From the NCBI GenBank assembly GCA_030637925.1, contig DAOWFR010000006.1:1-14431 (forward strand): a DNA stretch of 14,431 nucleotides, given 5' to 3'. The DNA comes from Methanobacteriota archaeon. GTDB taxonomy: Archaea; Nanobdellota; Nanobdellia; Woesearchaeales; SM23-78. The notes beneath the pieces were generated by a model. That model saw only the letters and a program-made list of their open reading frames with translations. It was not told the origin of the DNA and did no database searches. Made by a program: the position numbers and the translations under genes. This document shows positions 7,812-14,369 of the stretch, piece after piece; positions within the stretch are counted from its first letter, which is position 1; every line of letters starts with the position of its first letter.

Positions 7812-9803
7812 TTATTCTTGTTGTGTGTTTCTCAAAAGGGTAAGAGCAGTCCAAGCATCCTTTCCAGGATTCTTAATAAAAATATGCTTCTGGTCTGATG
7901 TAATGTACGCCTCATCAGCAACAATGTTATCAATCATATATCTTAAATCTACTGCTGAGAAACCTGTATAATTAAACGAGTAAATCCAGGGTGTTTTACG
8001 AGTATTACCTTCCCATTCACACACCTCCTCAGCCACACCAAAGACCTCTTTCTTACTTGACATATACTGGTCCCAGAGCCTGGCAGCATAGACTTTATTA
8101 AAAAGCTGAAGCCCTTCTAAGTCCTGCTCAAGTTCAGAAGGTCCAGCACAAAGCCATTTTAGCCAGAAAGGAAGAGCATCACAAATAGTCTGGCCAAAAC
8201 CAGGAGTCAGGCCACCAACATCCTCATCACTAAAAACAACCATCTTATACTCATCATCATAATAAAGCTTTAAGTAATCATTATCAACACAGTTATCAAA
8301 GTCGTCTGCACTCTCATCACATGTAAACTCAAAATTAATCCCAGAATCAGGATAAGACATCCAGAAGCTAGATTCAAGAGCAGATATAAAATCAATATGA
8401 GTAGTGGCATCATACAAGGGCTGATTAAGAGTAGTTCCTATAATCCTCTGACCATTATAATTAAGAATACAATAGTTATTCGTTGTCCCAAGGGACTGCA
8501 TATGAACAAGCACTTCATCTGGTAGCCCACACATAAGCACAAAGTCATCCTCCTCATAATCAATAAGAGAGGATAGTTTTAAAGCCAACTTCTTAGTCCT
8601 AGTAGTCCAATTACCATTATCACACAAATAATCCATTATATATTGTCCATCAGCAATGCATTGAGGATCAGGACCTGTCTTGTCGTTATGTGCAGGATTC
8701 CCTTCCCAGTCATACAAGCACTGGCCAAGCCCAGGACAATAACCAACATAACAACCAGTGCGATCCCTCTGACCCCTAGCATCCACGGTTGTCCACTCTC
8801 CATTCAAACACTTGTAAATAGTATTCTCATTAACCTTATAATATGCATTTGCATTTAGTTGCTCACCAATACAAGCACCAACACTATTATCAAAACTAGG
8901 ATCCCAGCAGTCATTAGGCTCACAACAATGAGCTGTCTGCAAAGCAAGCCCAGTTGATCTTACCATTGCTAAAGCTAAGGGCTCAGGCACAAAAGACTGA
9001 TGAGACAAGTTTGCTCCATAAGTATCATTCCAGGTACCACCATCAATATTACCAAGCCAGGCACTAACATAAGAACAATAAACACCTTCGCCACTGCCAA
9101 AAGAAGTGTCAAGAATTGTACAATAATCAGCTTCTTTTATCAAAGGTTCTCTAGTCCTGTTAGCACCTCCAAACCCAGGGTTTGGCCAGTCTTCCATGCT
9201 TTGCAAACAATCACCTGTTTCATCAGGTACACAAGAGGGAGGATCTTGTCCAGATAGAGGACTAAATAAGGAATCATCAAAACCACAGCCATAAAAACTG
9301 CCATTAAAAACAAAAACATCATAATATGTAAATTCTTGATATGTCAAATAATCATCATTCTGCTTAAGCTCTCCTTTAAAACAAGCACCATTAGCACTGT
9401 CAAGGTCATTATAAGACTCGTTATCACCATCATCCCATTCTCCACAGCAATAAGTGCCAGTATAGGTAAAGCCCCCATCCTCACAAGCTGCTTGAGAATA
9501 ATCAAGGTCATTGGTCTTACAAGTGTGGGTGCTGGTATTACAAAACTCAGTAGCTGCACAATCAGCATCTACACAACACGCTTTGTCACAATCAGGGTCA
9601 AGAATTGGGCAATCATCAGCACAACAATTCGCCCCATAACTCTCAGGACAAACCCCATCACTTACCTGACTACAGTTATAATCTATTCCACAAATCGTAA
9701 CACCATGAGGACACCTATCATCAGCAAGAACAATAATAGAGCCTAAGATGAATATGAATAGTAATAAAACAAGTACTAAAATAAAGAAAGCTTTCTTTTT
9801 CAC
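7812..9803 (-). CDS. Secreted Cys-rich protein of unknown function
   Basis: A 663-aa protein with a GTG start at 9803; GGGTG lies about 10 nt upstream. Residues 1-27 form a strong signal peptide (MKKKAFF then VLVLLLFIFILGSIIVLA). The N-terminal 95 residues carry DGVCP...CCADDCPILDPDCD and CCVDADCAATEFCNTSTHTC. The middle has many paired Cys plus Trp/Gly-rich loops, including YKCLNGEW (330-337) and YLCDNGNWTTRT (392-403), which resemble the C.NG.W units of the two downstream proteins. Residues about 405-663 are less Cys-rich and read as a folded domain with CILNYNGQRIIGTTLN (445-460). This part resembles, from memory, a domain in other uncharacterised DPANN secreted proteins. It has no C-terminal anchor and no catalytic motif that I can name. 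It is the first gene of the minus-strand cluster. Confidence 0.85.
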   Translation of the reverse strand: MKKKAFFILVLVLLLFIFILGSIIVLADDRCPHGVTICGIDYNCSQVSDGVCPESYGANCCADDCPILDPDCDKACCVDADCAATEFCNTSTHTCKTNDLDYSQAACEDGGFTYTGTYCCGEWDDGDNESYNDLDSANGACFKGELKQNDDYLTYQEFTYYDVFVFNGSFYGCGFDDSLFSPLSGQDPPSCVPDETGDCLQSMEDWPNPGFGGANRTREPLIKEADYCTILDTSFGSGEGVYCSYVSAWLGNIDGGTWNDTYGANLSHQSFVPEPLALAMVRSTGLALQTAHCCEPNDCWDPSFDNSVGACIGEQLNANAYYKVNENTIYKCLNGEWTTVDARGQRDRTGCYVGYCPGLGQCLYDWEGNPAHNDKTGPDPQCIADGQYIMDYLCDNGNWTTRTKKLALKLSSLIDYEEDDFVLMCGLPDEVLVHMQSLGTTNNYCILNYNGQRIIGTTLNQPLYDATTHIDFISALESSFWMSYPDSGINFEFTCDESADDFDNCVDNDYLKLYYDDEYKMVVFSDEDVGGLTPGFGQTICDALPFWLKWLCAGPSELEQDLEGLQLFNKVYAARLWDQYMSSKKEVFGVAEEVCEWEGNTRKTPWIYSFNYTGFSAVDLRYMIDNIVADEAYITSDQKHIFIKNPGKDAWTALTLLRNTQQE

Positions 9804-9852
9804 TTAAAAAACACCCTTCTTTTTTTCTAGTTTCTGAAAATGATAAGAGAAG

Positions 9853-9860
9853 TATTTAAA
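9853..9860 (-). promoter_or_regulatory. TATA box heading the secreted-protein operon
   Basis: Minus-strand TTTAAATA, a consensus archaeal TATA element, sits directly after the RNase P p30 stop codon. Transcription about 25 nt downstream would give a leader of roughly 25-28 nt containing GGGTG before the GTG at 9803. Confidence 0.6.
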
Positions 9861-9861
9861 T

Positions 9862-10452
9862 TTAACGATAATCATAACTTTTTAATATTTTAATAAGCGT
9901 AACTAACCTAAGATACCTTGCAAAGCCTTGCAAGTCCTTGGGCGCTCTCATCTCTAATGGCTTTGAAGCAAGAGTGGCTATGAGGGTTTTTACTTTATGC
10001 TTTCTGCATAACTTTGCGTTCTGCATCATCCTTGCTAGCACATTATCTTTTTGTGATAAGTTTTGTGATAAAAGTTTGGTATTAAAAACAATTACTTTAT
10101 TATTTTTTTTTGCTAGTCTGCACATAACATCATCAAGCCCTGCTCTTTTCTGATAAAGAAAATTCTTTCCTAAGCTGCTTTCTGCATTTATCAAGTACTT
10201 GACATTCTTGTTTTCAAAAAAATTTCTTTGCGCAGGCGCAAATACAAAATCAAAGTTCTTCTTAGCCTTATCAACTTCTTTGGTGCTTTTAATCAGAGCT
10301 GCTGAGAAAAGCTTTAGTTTGTTTGAATCAAGCTTTACTGGTTTCTTTTTTAAATCATCATAAAGAAATATTAACTCTTTGAATCCTAGCTTCTCACTCA
10401 TTTCTAAAAGCTCTGCCTCATTGTTTTTGGGCATAACAACATCAATACTCAT
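9862..10452 (-). CDS. rnp3: Ribonuclease P protein component 3 (Rpp30/p30)
   Basis: A 196-aa protein matching the archaeal p30 subunit, a TIM-barrel-like protein that pairs with Pop5 to support tRNA 5' processing by the RNase P RNA. Conserved blocks are FVFAPAQRNFFENKNVKYLINAE (69-91), FLYQKRAGLDDVMCRLAKKN (98-117), VIVFNTKLL (120-128), and RMMQNAKLCRKHKV followed by ASKPLEMRAPKDL (141-174). The N-terminal half is slightly shortened against typical homologues. There is no Shine-Dalgarno sequence before the ATG, but a TATA box lies 27 bp upstream, so the mRNA is probably leaderless. No other RNase P subunit is in the window. It is divergent from tbp. Confidence 0.93.
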   Translation of the reverse strand: MSIDVVMPKNNEAELLEMSEKLGFKELIFLYDDLKKKPVKLDSNKLKLFSAALIKSTKEVDKAKKNFDFVFAPAQRNFFENKNVKYLINAESSLGKNFLYQKRAGLDDVMCRLAKKNNKVIVFNTKLLSQNLSQKDNVLARMMQNAKLCRKHKVKTLIATLASKPLEMRAPKDLQGFARYLRLVTLIKILKSYDYR

Positions 10453-10475
10453 AATAAGGCTTAATCAGAGAATGC

Positions 10476-10482
10476 TTTTATA
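10476..10482 (-). promoter_or_regulatory. TATA box for RNase P p30 (leaderless)
   Basis: Minus-strand TATAAAA preceded by an A-rich BRE-like GAAAAG. Its centre is 27 bp from the start-codon A, which places the transcription start at or next to the ATG. The lack of a ribosome site agrees with a leaderless mRNA. Confidence 0.6.
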
Positions 10483-10513
10483 CTTTTCTAATTCTATCTT
10501 AATCTCTTGATTA

Positions 10514-10560
10514 GAAAAAGCTTAAAACAGGCTTTTTTCCAAAGGAAAGAAAGGGGTGTT
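10514..10560. repeat. Imperfect direct repeat, copy A
   Basis: Aligns with 10600-10644 with a few one-base gaps. The shared core is GAAAA-GC-TTAAAA, then GCT, TTTCC-A[A/T]A-GGAAA and GGGG. It contains the dyad TTTCC-AAA-GGAAA at 10536-10548 and a hairpin-prone AAAAAGC...GCTTTTT just before it. Confidence 0.6.
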
Positions 10561-10599
10561 CTGTGCATACTTTGTGCTTTTTCTCTTGTTTTACAACTT

Positions 10600-10644
10600 G
10601 AAAAGCCTTAAAAAAGCTGTTTCCATAGGAAATCATGGGGGCTT
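10600..10644. repeat. Imperfect direct repeat, copy B
   Basis: Second copy of the 10514-10560 element. It contains the dyad TTTCC-ATA-GGAAA at 10620-10632, whose centre is 84 bp from the copy A dyad, close to eight DNA turns. The flanking AGC...GCT pairing is weaker here. Confidence 0.6.
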
Positions 10645-10653
10645 ATGTTTTCT

Positions 10654-10679
10654 AAAATAATCTTTGCCAAAATTATTTT
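10654..10679. repeat. 8-bp AT-rich inverted repeat
   Basis: AAAATAAT at 10654-10661 and its exact reverse complement ATTATTTT at 10672-10679, separated by 10 nt. It lies just upstream of the TTTATAAA array and could be an operator or chance in AT-rich DNA. Confidence 0.45.
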
Positions 10680-10690
10680 GCATGATAAAA

Positions 10691-10737
10691 GCATTTATAA
10701 ATGCCTTGGTTTTCCCCCTTTATAAAGGGTTTATAAA
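10691..10737 (+). promoter_or_regulatory. TATA-box array before tbp, two inside perfect palindromes
   Basis: TTTATAAA occurs three times, at 10694-10701, 10719-10726 and 10730-10737. The first is inside the perfect palindrome GCATTTATAAATGC (10691-10704) and the second inside CCCTTTATAAAGGG (10716-10729), with centres 25 bp apart. The middle box would place a start near 10748, leaving a leader of about 24 nt that includes the ribosome site. The first has an A-rich BRE-like flank. The extra boxes could let TBP bind and repress its own gene; this is inferred. Confidence 0.6.
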
Positions 10738-10758
10738 GCTCCCGACTAAAAAGCTTTT

Positions 10759-10764
10759 GGAGGG
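10759..10764 (+). promoter_or_regulatory. Strong Shine-Dalgarno deciding the tbp start
   Basis: GGAGGG ends 7 nt before the ATG at 10772. This argues against the longer reading from 10664, whose first codons would overlap the TATA array. Confidence 0.75.
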
Positions 10765-10771
10765 ATTTTTA

Positions 10772-11632
10772 ATGGCAAAGAAAAAGAAAAAAACTACTAG
10801 GAAAAAAGCAACAAAAAGAAAGGTTTCTAAGAAAAAGCCTAAAAAGAAAAAGGGGATTAAGAGGAAACTTTTAAAGAAAAAAATCTTTAAGAAGAAGGTT
10901 TTAAAAAAAAAGCCTGTTAAGAAAAAACGCATAAAGAAAAAGGTTATGAAAAAAGTTAGAAAAAAGAAACAAGTAAGAAAAGTAAAAAAAGCCAGAAAGC
11001 CAGTTAGAAGAGGTGTAAAAAAGAAACTGGTTAAGAAAAGAAAACCAATTAAAGTACCTGTAAAAAAGCCTTCTGAAAAATATGTTGAAGCAGGCCCAAG
11101 AGATATCAGGGTTGTTAATATTGTTGTCTCTACCAGCTTAGAACATGATATTCCTCTTGAGAAGATGGCTGCTACTCTAAGCAACACAGAATACAATCCA
11201 GAACAATTCCCAGGCTTGGTTATTAGAATCAAGGACCCAAAAACATCTGCTCTTATTTTCAGCTCTGGAAAAGTGGTGTGCACAGGAGCCAGGAGTATGG
11301 AAAAGGTTCAGGAGAGTATTGATAGGATTATTGAGAGCTTGAAAAAGATTGGGATAAAGATTACCATAACTCCAAAAATTCATATTCAGAACATTGTTGC
11401 TAGTGGTAGTATTGGTATGGACCTTAATCTTAATGTGCTTGCAATGAAGCTTGATAACACAGAGTATGAACCAGAGCAATTCCCAGGCCTTGTTTATAAG
11501 TTAATGGAGGCCAAAGCAACTTTCTTGTTGTTCAGCAATGGAAAAGTTGTGTGCACAGGCACTAAGTCAGAAGAAGCGGTTCATGCAGCTCTTGACAAAT
11601 TAGTTGAGACCTTAAAGGCTGTGATGAAATAA
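10772..11632 (+). CDS. tbp: TATA-binding protein with a 100-residue Lys-rich N-terminal tail
   Basis: A 286-aa protein. Residues 112-286 form the complete two-repeat TBP saddle: NIVVSTSL...NTEYNPEQFPGLV...LIFSSGKVVCTGARS (repeat 1) and NIVASGSI...NTEYEPEQFPGLV...LLFSNGKVVCTGTKS (repeat 2). F146/F163 and F237/F254 are at the DNA-kinking positions. It recruits TFB and RNA polymerase to TATA boxes. Archaeal TBPs are normally about 180-200 aa with no such tail. Here residues 1-100 contain 61 Lys/Arg by my count, no acidic residue, and six KKKxx-type pentads at 30-59. The tail resembles histone H1 or eukaryote-like basic tails and should bind DNA or RNA non-specifically. GGAGGG 7 nt upstream supports the ATG chosen. 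No acidic C-terminal tail is present. The family assignment is certain; the tail's role is inferred. Confidence 0.95.
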   Translation: MAKKKKKTTRKKATKRKVSKKKPKKKKGIKRKLLKKKIFKKKVLKKKPVKKKRIKKKVMKKVRKKKQVRKVKKARKPVRRGVKKKLVKKRKPIKVPVKKPSEKYVEAGPRDIRVVNIVVSTSLEHDIPLEKMAATLSNTEYNPEQFPGLVIRIKDPKTSALIFSSGKVVCTGARSMEKVQESIDRIIESLKKIGIKITITPKIHIQNIVASGSIGMDLNLNVLAMKLDNTEYEPEQFPGLVYKLMEAKATFLLFSNGKVVCTGTKSEEAVHAALDKLVETLKAVMK

Positions 11633-11636
11633 AGTG

Positions 11637-11651
11637 TTTTTTTGGTTTTTT
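11637..11651 (+). terminator. Oligo-T terminator after tbp
   Basis: Two T runs (7 T, then GG, then 6 T) begin 4 nt after the tbp stop, as in intrinsic archaeal termination signals. No hairpin is needed. Confidence 0.55.
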
Positions 11652-11652
11652 G

Positions 11653-11667
11653 TATTTAATTTAATAT
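11653..11667 (+). promoter_or_regulatory. Possible mcm promoter
   Basis: TATTTAAT (11653-11660) overlaps a second TATA-like TTTAATAT (11660-11667). From the first, a start about 27 bp on falls at the GTG at 11685, suggesting a leaderless mRNA. All of this region is AT-rich, so the call is weak. Confidence 0.35.
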
Positions 11668-11684
11668 TTTTCAATTGATTAAGG

Positions 11685-13709
11685 GTGGTTAGGTTGGATG
11701 TTTCAGAACAAATAGACCTGTTTCATAAGTTCATTGAAACAGAGTATTATAAAGATTTGGCAAGGCAAGTCAGCAAAGGACACAAGTTTCTTAAAATAGA
11801 TTTTAATGCCTTATCAAAGTTTAATCCTGAGCTAGCAGAGTTGCTGCTTGAAAAACCAGAAGAGGTTATAAAAGCTGCTGAGCTTGCTATTGATGGTTTT
11901 GACATTGAAGGAGACATAAAGAATTTCAAAGTAAGATTTTTTAATCCTCCTGATTCTCAGAAAATACAGATAAGAAACATTAGAAGCAGTCATATTGGAG
12001 AACTGGTTGAGATAGAGGGCTTGGTAAGACAGAAAAGCGATGTAAGGCCTCAAGTGACTAGTGCGAGGTTTGAGTGCCCTAGCTGCGGTAATATCATTAC
12101 TGTGCTCCAGCTAGATACCAAGTTCAAAGAGCCAAGTAGGTGTAGTTGTGGACGGAGAGGAAAATTCAGGTTAATCTCAAAAGAACTGGTTGATGCTCAG
12201 AAGATAGTATTAGAAGAGGCTCCTGAGGACTTGGAAGGAGGAGAGCAGCCTAAGAGACTGAATGTTTTCTTAAAGAGCGACCTGGTTAGTCCTATGAGTG
12301 ATAAAAAAACCAATCCAGGAGGCAAGATAAAAGTAAGCGGGATTATAAAAGAGATTCCTATTGAAATTGGTGGTGTCAGAACCACTCGTTTTGACTTGTT
12401 CAATGAGGCTAATAATATTGAGCCAATACAAGAAGACTTTTATGAGCTTGAGATTAGTGAAGAAGAAGAAAAACAGATTCTTGAGATGGCCAAGGACAAA
12501 AGGATTTTTGAAAAACTAAGAGATTCCCTGGCTCCAAGTATTTATGGTTATGAAAAAGTAAAAGAAGCCTTGCTCTTACAAATGCTTGGAGGAGTTATAA
12601 AGAAAAGGGATAGAGGAGATGTTACTAGAGGAGATATTCACATCCTGCTTGTTGGTGATCCTGGCAGTGGTAAGTCTCAGATTCTAAAAAGAATTAGTGT
12701 TGTTGCGCCTAAGAGCAGGTATGTTAGTGGTAAAGGAGCAACAGGAGCAGGGCTAACAGCAACAGTGGTTAAGGATGAGTTCCTTAGAGGCTGGGCTCTG
12801 GAAGCAGGCGCGCTTGTGTTAACAAACAAGGGATTGTGTTGTATTGATGAGTTAGACAAAATGACTGTTGAGGACCAGAGTGCTATGCATGAAGGCTTAG
12901 AGCAGCAAACCATAACCATTAGTAAGGCTAACATCCAAGCAACTCTAAGAGCAGAAACCACTGTGCTTGCAGCTGCCAACCCTAAGTTCGGCAGGTTTGA
13001 TCCTTATGAGCTCATTGCAAAGCAGATAGACCTTCCAACAACCCTGCTTAATCGCTTTGACCTAATCTTCCCTATGCGTGACCTGCCTGAAAAGGAGAAG
13101 GATGAGAAAATGGCTGGATTTATTCTGAGATTACATCAGAGTTCTGAAAAACCAGAGACTGCGATTGCTTCTGAAATGATAAAAAAATATGTTTCTTATG
13201 CAAGGAGAAAGGTTTTTCCTAAGCTCACAGATGCTGCTCTAAAGGAGATAAAAGAATTTTTTGTTAATATGCGTAATGTTAGTGAAGGAGAAGAAGTTAT
13301 TAGAGCCATACCTATTAGTCCTAGGCAGTTAGAAGCTCTTATAAGGCTTAGTGAGGCCAGTGCAAAAGCAGAGCTTCATAACAAGGTTCTGAAAAAGGAT
13401 GCTAGAAGAGCTATAGAACTTGTTCACTACTGCTTATCCCAGATAGGTCTTGACCCTGACACAGGGAAGATTGATATTGATAGGTTAGTTACTGGTATTA
13501 GTGCCTCGCAGAGAAACGAGATTGTAATAGTAAGAGAGATTATTAATGAGTTAGAAAGGGTGCTTGGAAAAGAAATCCCTGTTGAGGATGTTGAGAGAGA
13601 AGCAGAAATAAAAGGGGTTGAAAAGGACAAGGCAAATGAGATTATTGAGAAGCTTAAACGCACAGGAGATGTCTTTAGCCCAAAGCACGGGGTAATATCT
13701 AAGATTTAA
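11685..13709 (+). CDS. mcm: Replicative DNA helicase MCM
   Basis: A 674-aa protein, full length and without an intein. It is the hexameric 3'-5' helicase that unwinds DNA at the archaeal fork. Visible parts are: N-terminal A domain; C4 zinc finger C131-x2-C134...C153-x-C155 within an OB fold; AAA+ core with Walker A GDPGSGKS (324-331), Walker B CIDELDKM (386-393), sensor 1 Asn in AAANP (N432) and arginine finger in LLNRFDLIF (R457); and a C-terminal winged helix at about 608-674. The start is uncertain. GTG at 11685 fits a leaderless mRNA from the upstream TATA-like element, while TTG at 11694 would have GGGTGG (11683-11688) 5 nt ahead. It lies 52 nt after tbp and 31 nt before the RPA-like gene. 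Confidence 0.96.
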   Translation: MVRLDVSEQIDLFHKFIETEYYKDLARQVSKGHKFLKIDFNALSKFNPELAELLLEKPEEVIKAAELAIDGFDIEGDIKNFKVRFFNPPDSQKIQIRNIRSSHIGELVEIEGLVRQKSDVRPQVTSARFECPSCGNIITVLQLDTKFKEPSRCSCGRRGKFRLISKELVDAQKIVLEEAPEDLEGGEQPKRLNVFLKSDLVSPMSDKKTNPGGKIKVSGIIKEIPIEIGGVRTTRFDLFNEANNIEPIQEDFYELEISEEEEKQILEMAKDKRIFEKLRDSLAPSIYGYEKVKEALLLQMLGGVIKKRDRGDVTRGDIHILLVGDPGSGKSQILKRISVVAPKSRYVSGKGATGAGLTATVVKDEFLRGWALEAGALVLTNKGLCCIDELDKMTVEDQSAMHEGLEQQTITISKANIQATLRAETTVLAAANPKFGRFDPYELIAKQIDLPTTLLNRFDLIFPMRDLPEKEKDEKMAGFILRLHQSSEKPETAIASEMIKKYVSYARRKVFPKLTDAALKEIKEFFVNMRNVSEGEEVIRAIPISPRQLEALIRLSEASAKAELHNKVLKKDARRAIELVHYCLSQIGLDPDTGKIDIDRLVTGISASQRNEIVIVREIINELERVLGKEIPVEDVEREAEIKGVEKDKANEIIEKLKRTGDVFSPKHGVISKI

Positions 13710-13710
13710 C

Positions 13711-13720
13711 CTTAAATAAT
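13711..13720 (+). promoter_or_regulatory. Possible TATA box for the RPA-like gene (leaderless)
   Basis: CTTAAATAAT directly follows the mcm stop and is centred about 26 bp before the ATG at 13741. No ribosome site precedes that ATG, which fits a leaderless mRNA. The alternative is readthrough from mcm. Confidence 0.4.
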
Positions 13721-13740
13721 TAATTATAAATTTGATTTTT

Positions 13741-14355
13741 ATGCCTCAGATTAAGAGAGAAACAGCAATTATGTGTATAGTTGATGATTTGTTAAGAGGA
13801 AGCTTTATTAGGACAGAAGGATGGAATCCTAGTTATTTCTCAACTGACCTGGGTAATATTTCAAGGGTTAACCTTACAGGGGTGGTGGTTAGTAAAGACC
13901 CTGCTGGCGGAGTAATTATTGATGATGGTAGTGGAAGAATTCTGCTCAGGAGTTTTGAGAGTGACTCCTTCCTAGATTTAAACATAGGCGAGTTGGTAAT
14001 GGTTGTTGGAAGGCCCAGAGTGTATAATGAAGAAAAATATGTTCTACCAGAGATTATCAAAAAGATTAATCACAAATGGGGTGTTTATAGAAAGCTTCAA
14101 CTTGAGCTCTTAAGAAGAAATATGAAAAAGACAAAAAAAGAGACCAGAGTCTTGGTTAAAGAAGAGCCCCAGCCAGTTAATTATTTTCAAAAGATCCTTG
14201 AGTTCATAAAAGACCTTGATAGTGGTGAAGGAGCTGATGTTGAAGAAGTAATAAAGCGGAGTGGTGCTCCTGATGCTGAAGCCCTTATTAAAAAACTTAT
14301 TAAAGAAGGAGAAGTGTTTGAGATTAGAGCTGGAAGGTTAAAGGTGTTGGAGTAA
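13741..14355 (+). CDS. RPA32-like single-stranded DNA-binding protein (OB fold plus winged helix)
   Basis: A 204-aa protein with the layout of archaeal RPA small subunits (RPA2/RPA32-like, COG3390 type). A short N-terminal segment (MPQIKRETAIMCIVDDLLRG) is followed by an OB fold at about 41-110 (NLTGVVVSKDP, VIIDDGSGRILLRSF, GELVMVVGRPRVYNEEKYVLPEIIKKI). A charged linker (about 125-145) then leads to a winged-helix domain at about 147-204, the usual protein-interaction module. It should bind ssDNA at forks and repair sites, alone or with a large RPA subunit not seen here. I chose ATG 13741 over an in-frame TTG at 13732 because the TTG has no ribosome site and the TATA spacing suits the ATG. 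Placement 31 nt after mcm supports a replication role. Confidence 0.85.
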   Translation: MPQIKRETAIMCIVDDLLRGSFIRTEGWNPSYFSTDLGNISRVNLTGVVVSKDPAGGVIIDDGSGRILLRSFESDSFLDLNIGELVMVVGRPRVYNEEKYVLPEIIKKINHKWGVYRKLQLELLRRNMKKTKKETRVLVKEEPQPVNYFQKILEFIKDLDSGEGADVEEVIKRSGAPDAEALIKKLIKEGEVFEIRAGRLKVLE

Positions 14356-14369
14356 GGAATTCTTTTTTC
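14356..14369. terminator. Short convergent gap with T run
   Basis: 14 nt separate the stop codons of the RPA-like gene and a convergent partial gene. It contains a T6 run on the plus strand, enough for an archaeal oligo-T stop, though weak. Confidence 0.35.

Larger units (their letters stand above)
10453..10771. other. Divergent intergenic region between rnp3 and tbp
   Basis: 319 nt without a convincing gene. It holds the rnp3 promoter at the left end, an imperfect direct repeat with two dyads (10514-10644), an AT-rich inverted repeat (10654-10679), three TTTATAAA boxes (10694-10737) and the tbp ribosome site. I see no tRNA or other known RNA, though a small transcript across the repeat cannot be excluded. 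Confidence 0.6.

Noticed and set aside
10514..10540. Hairpin followed by a T run as a rho-independent-type terminator
   Set aside because: No plus-strand gene ends before it, the stem is almost only A-T pairs, and it belongs to a repeated element. A regulatory or chance explanation fits better.
10453..10690. tRNA or known structured RNA in the rnp3-tbp gap
   Set aside because: I found no cloverleaf, T-loop motif or long GC-rich stem; pairing is short and AT-rich.
10664..10771. Longer TBP reading starting 36 codons upstream
   Set aside because: It has no ribosome site, would overlap the three TATA boxes, and is passed over by GGAGGG 7 nt before the ATG at 10772.
10720..11283. Minus-strand Phe-rich frame opposite tbp, looking like a membrane protein
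   Set aside because: It is the complement of the Lys-codon tract (AAA/AAG read as TTT/CTT). The TBP frame has a strong ribosome site and a conserved core.
12647..12910. Intein in the mcm ATPase core, a common archaeal insertion site
   Set aside because: Walker A and Walker B regions are continuous and the protein has normal length.
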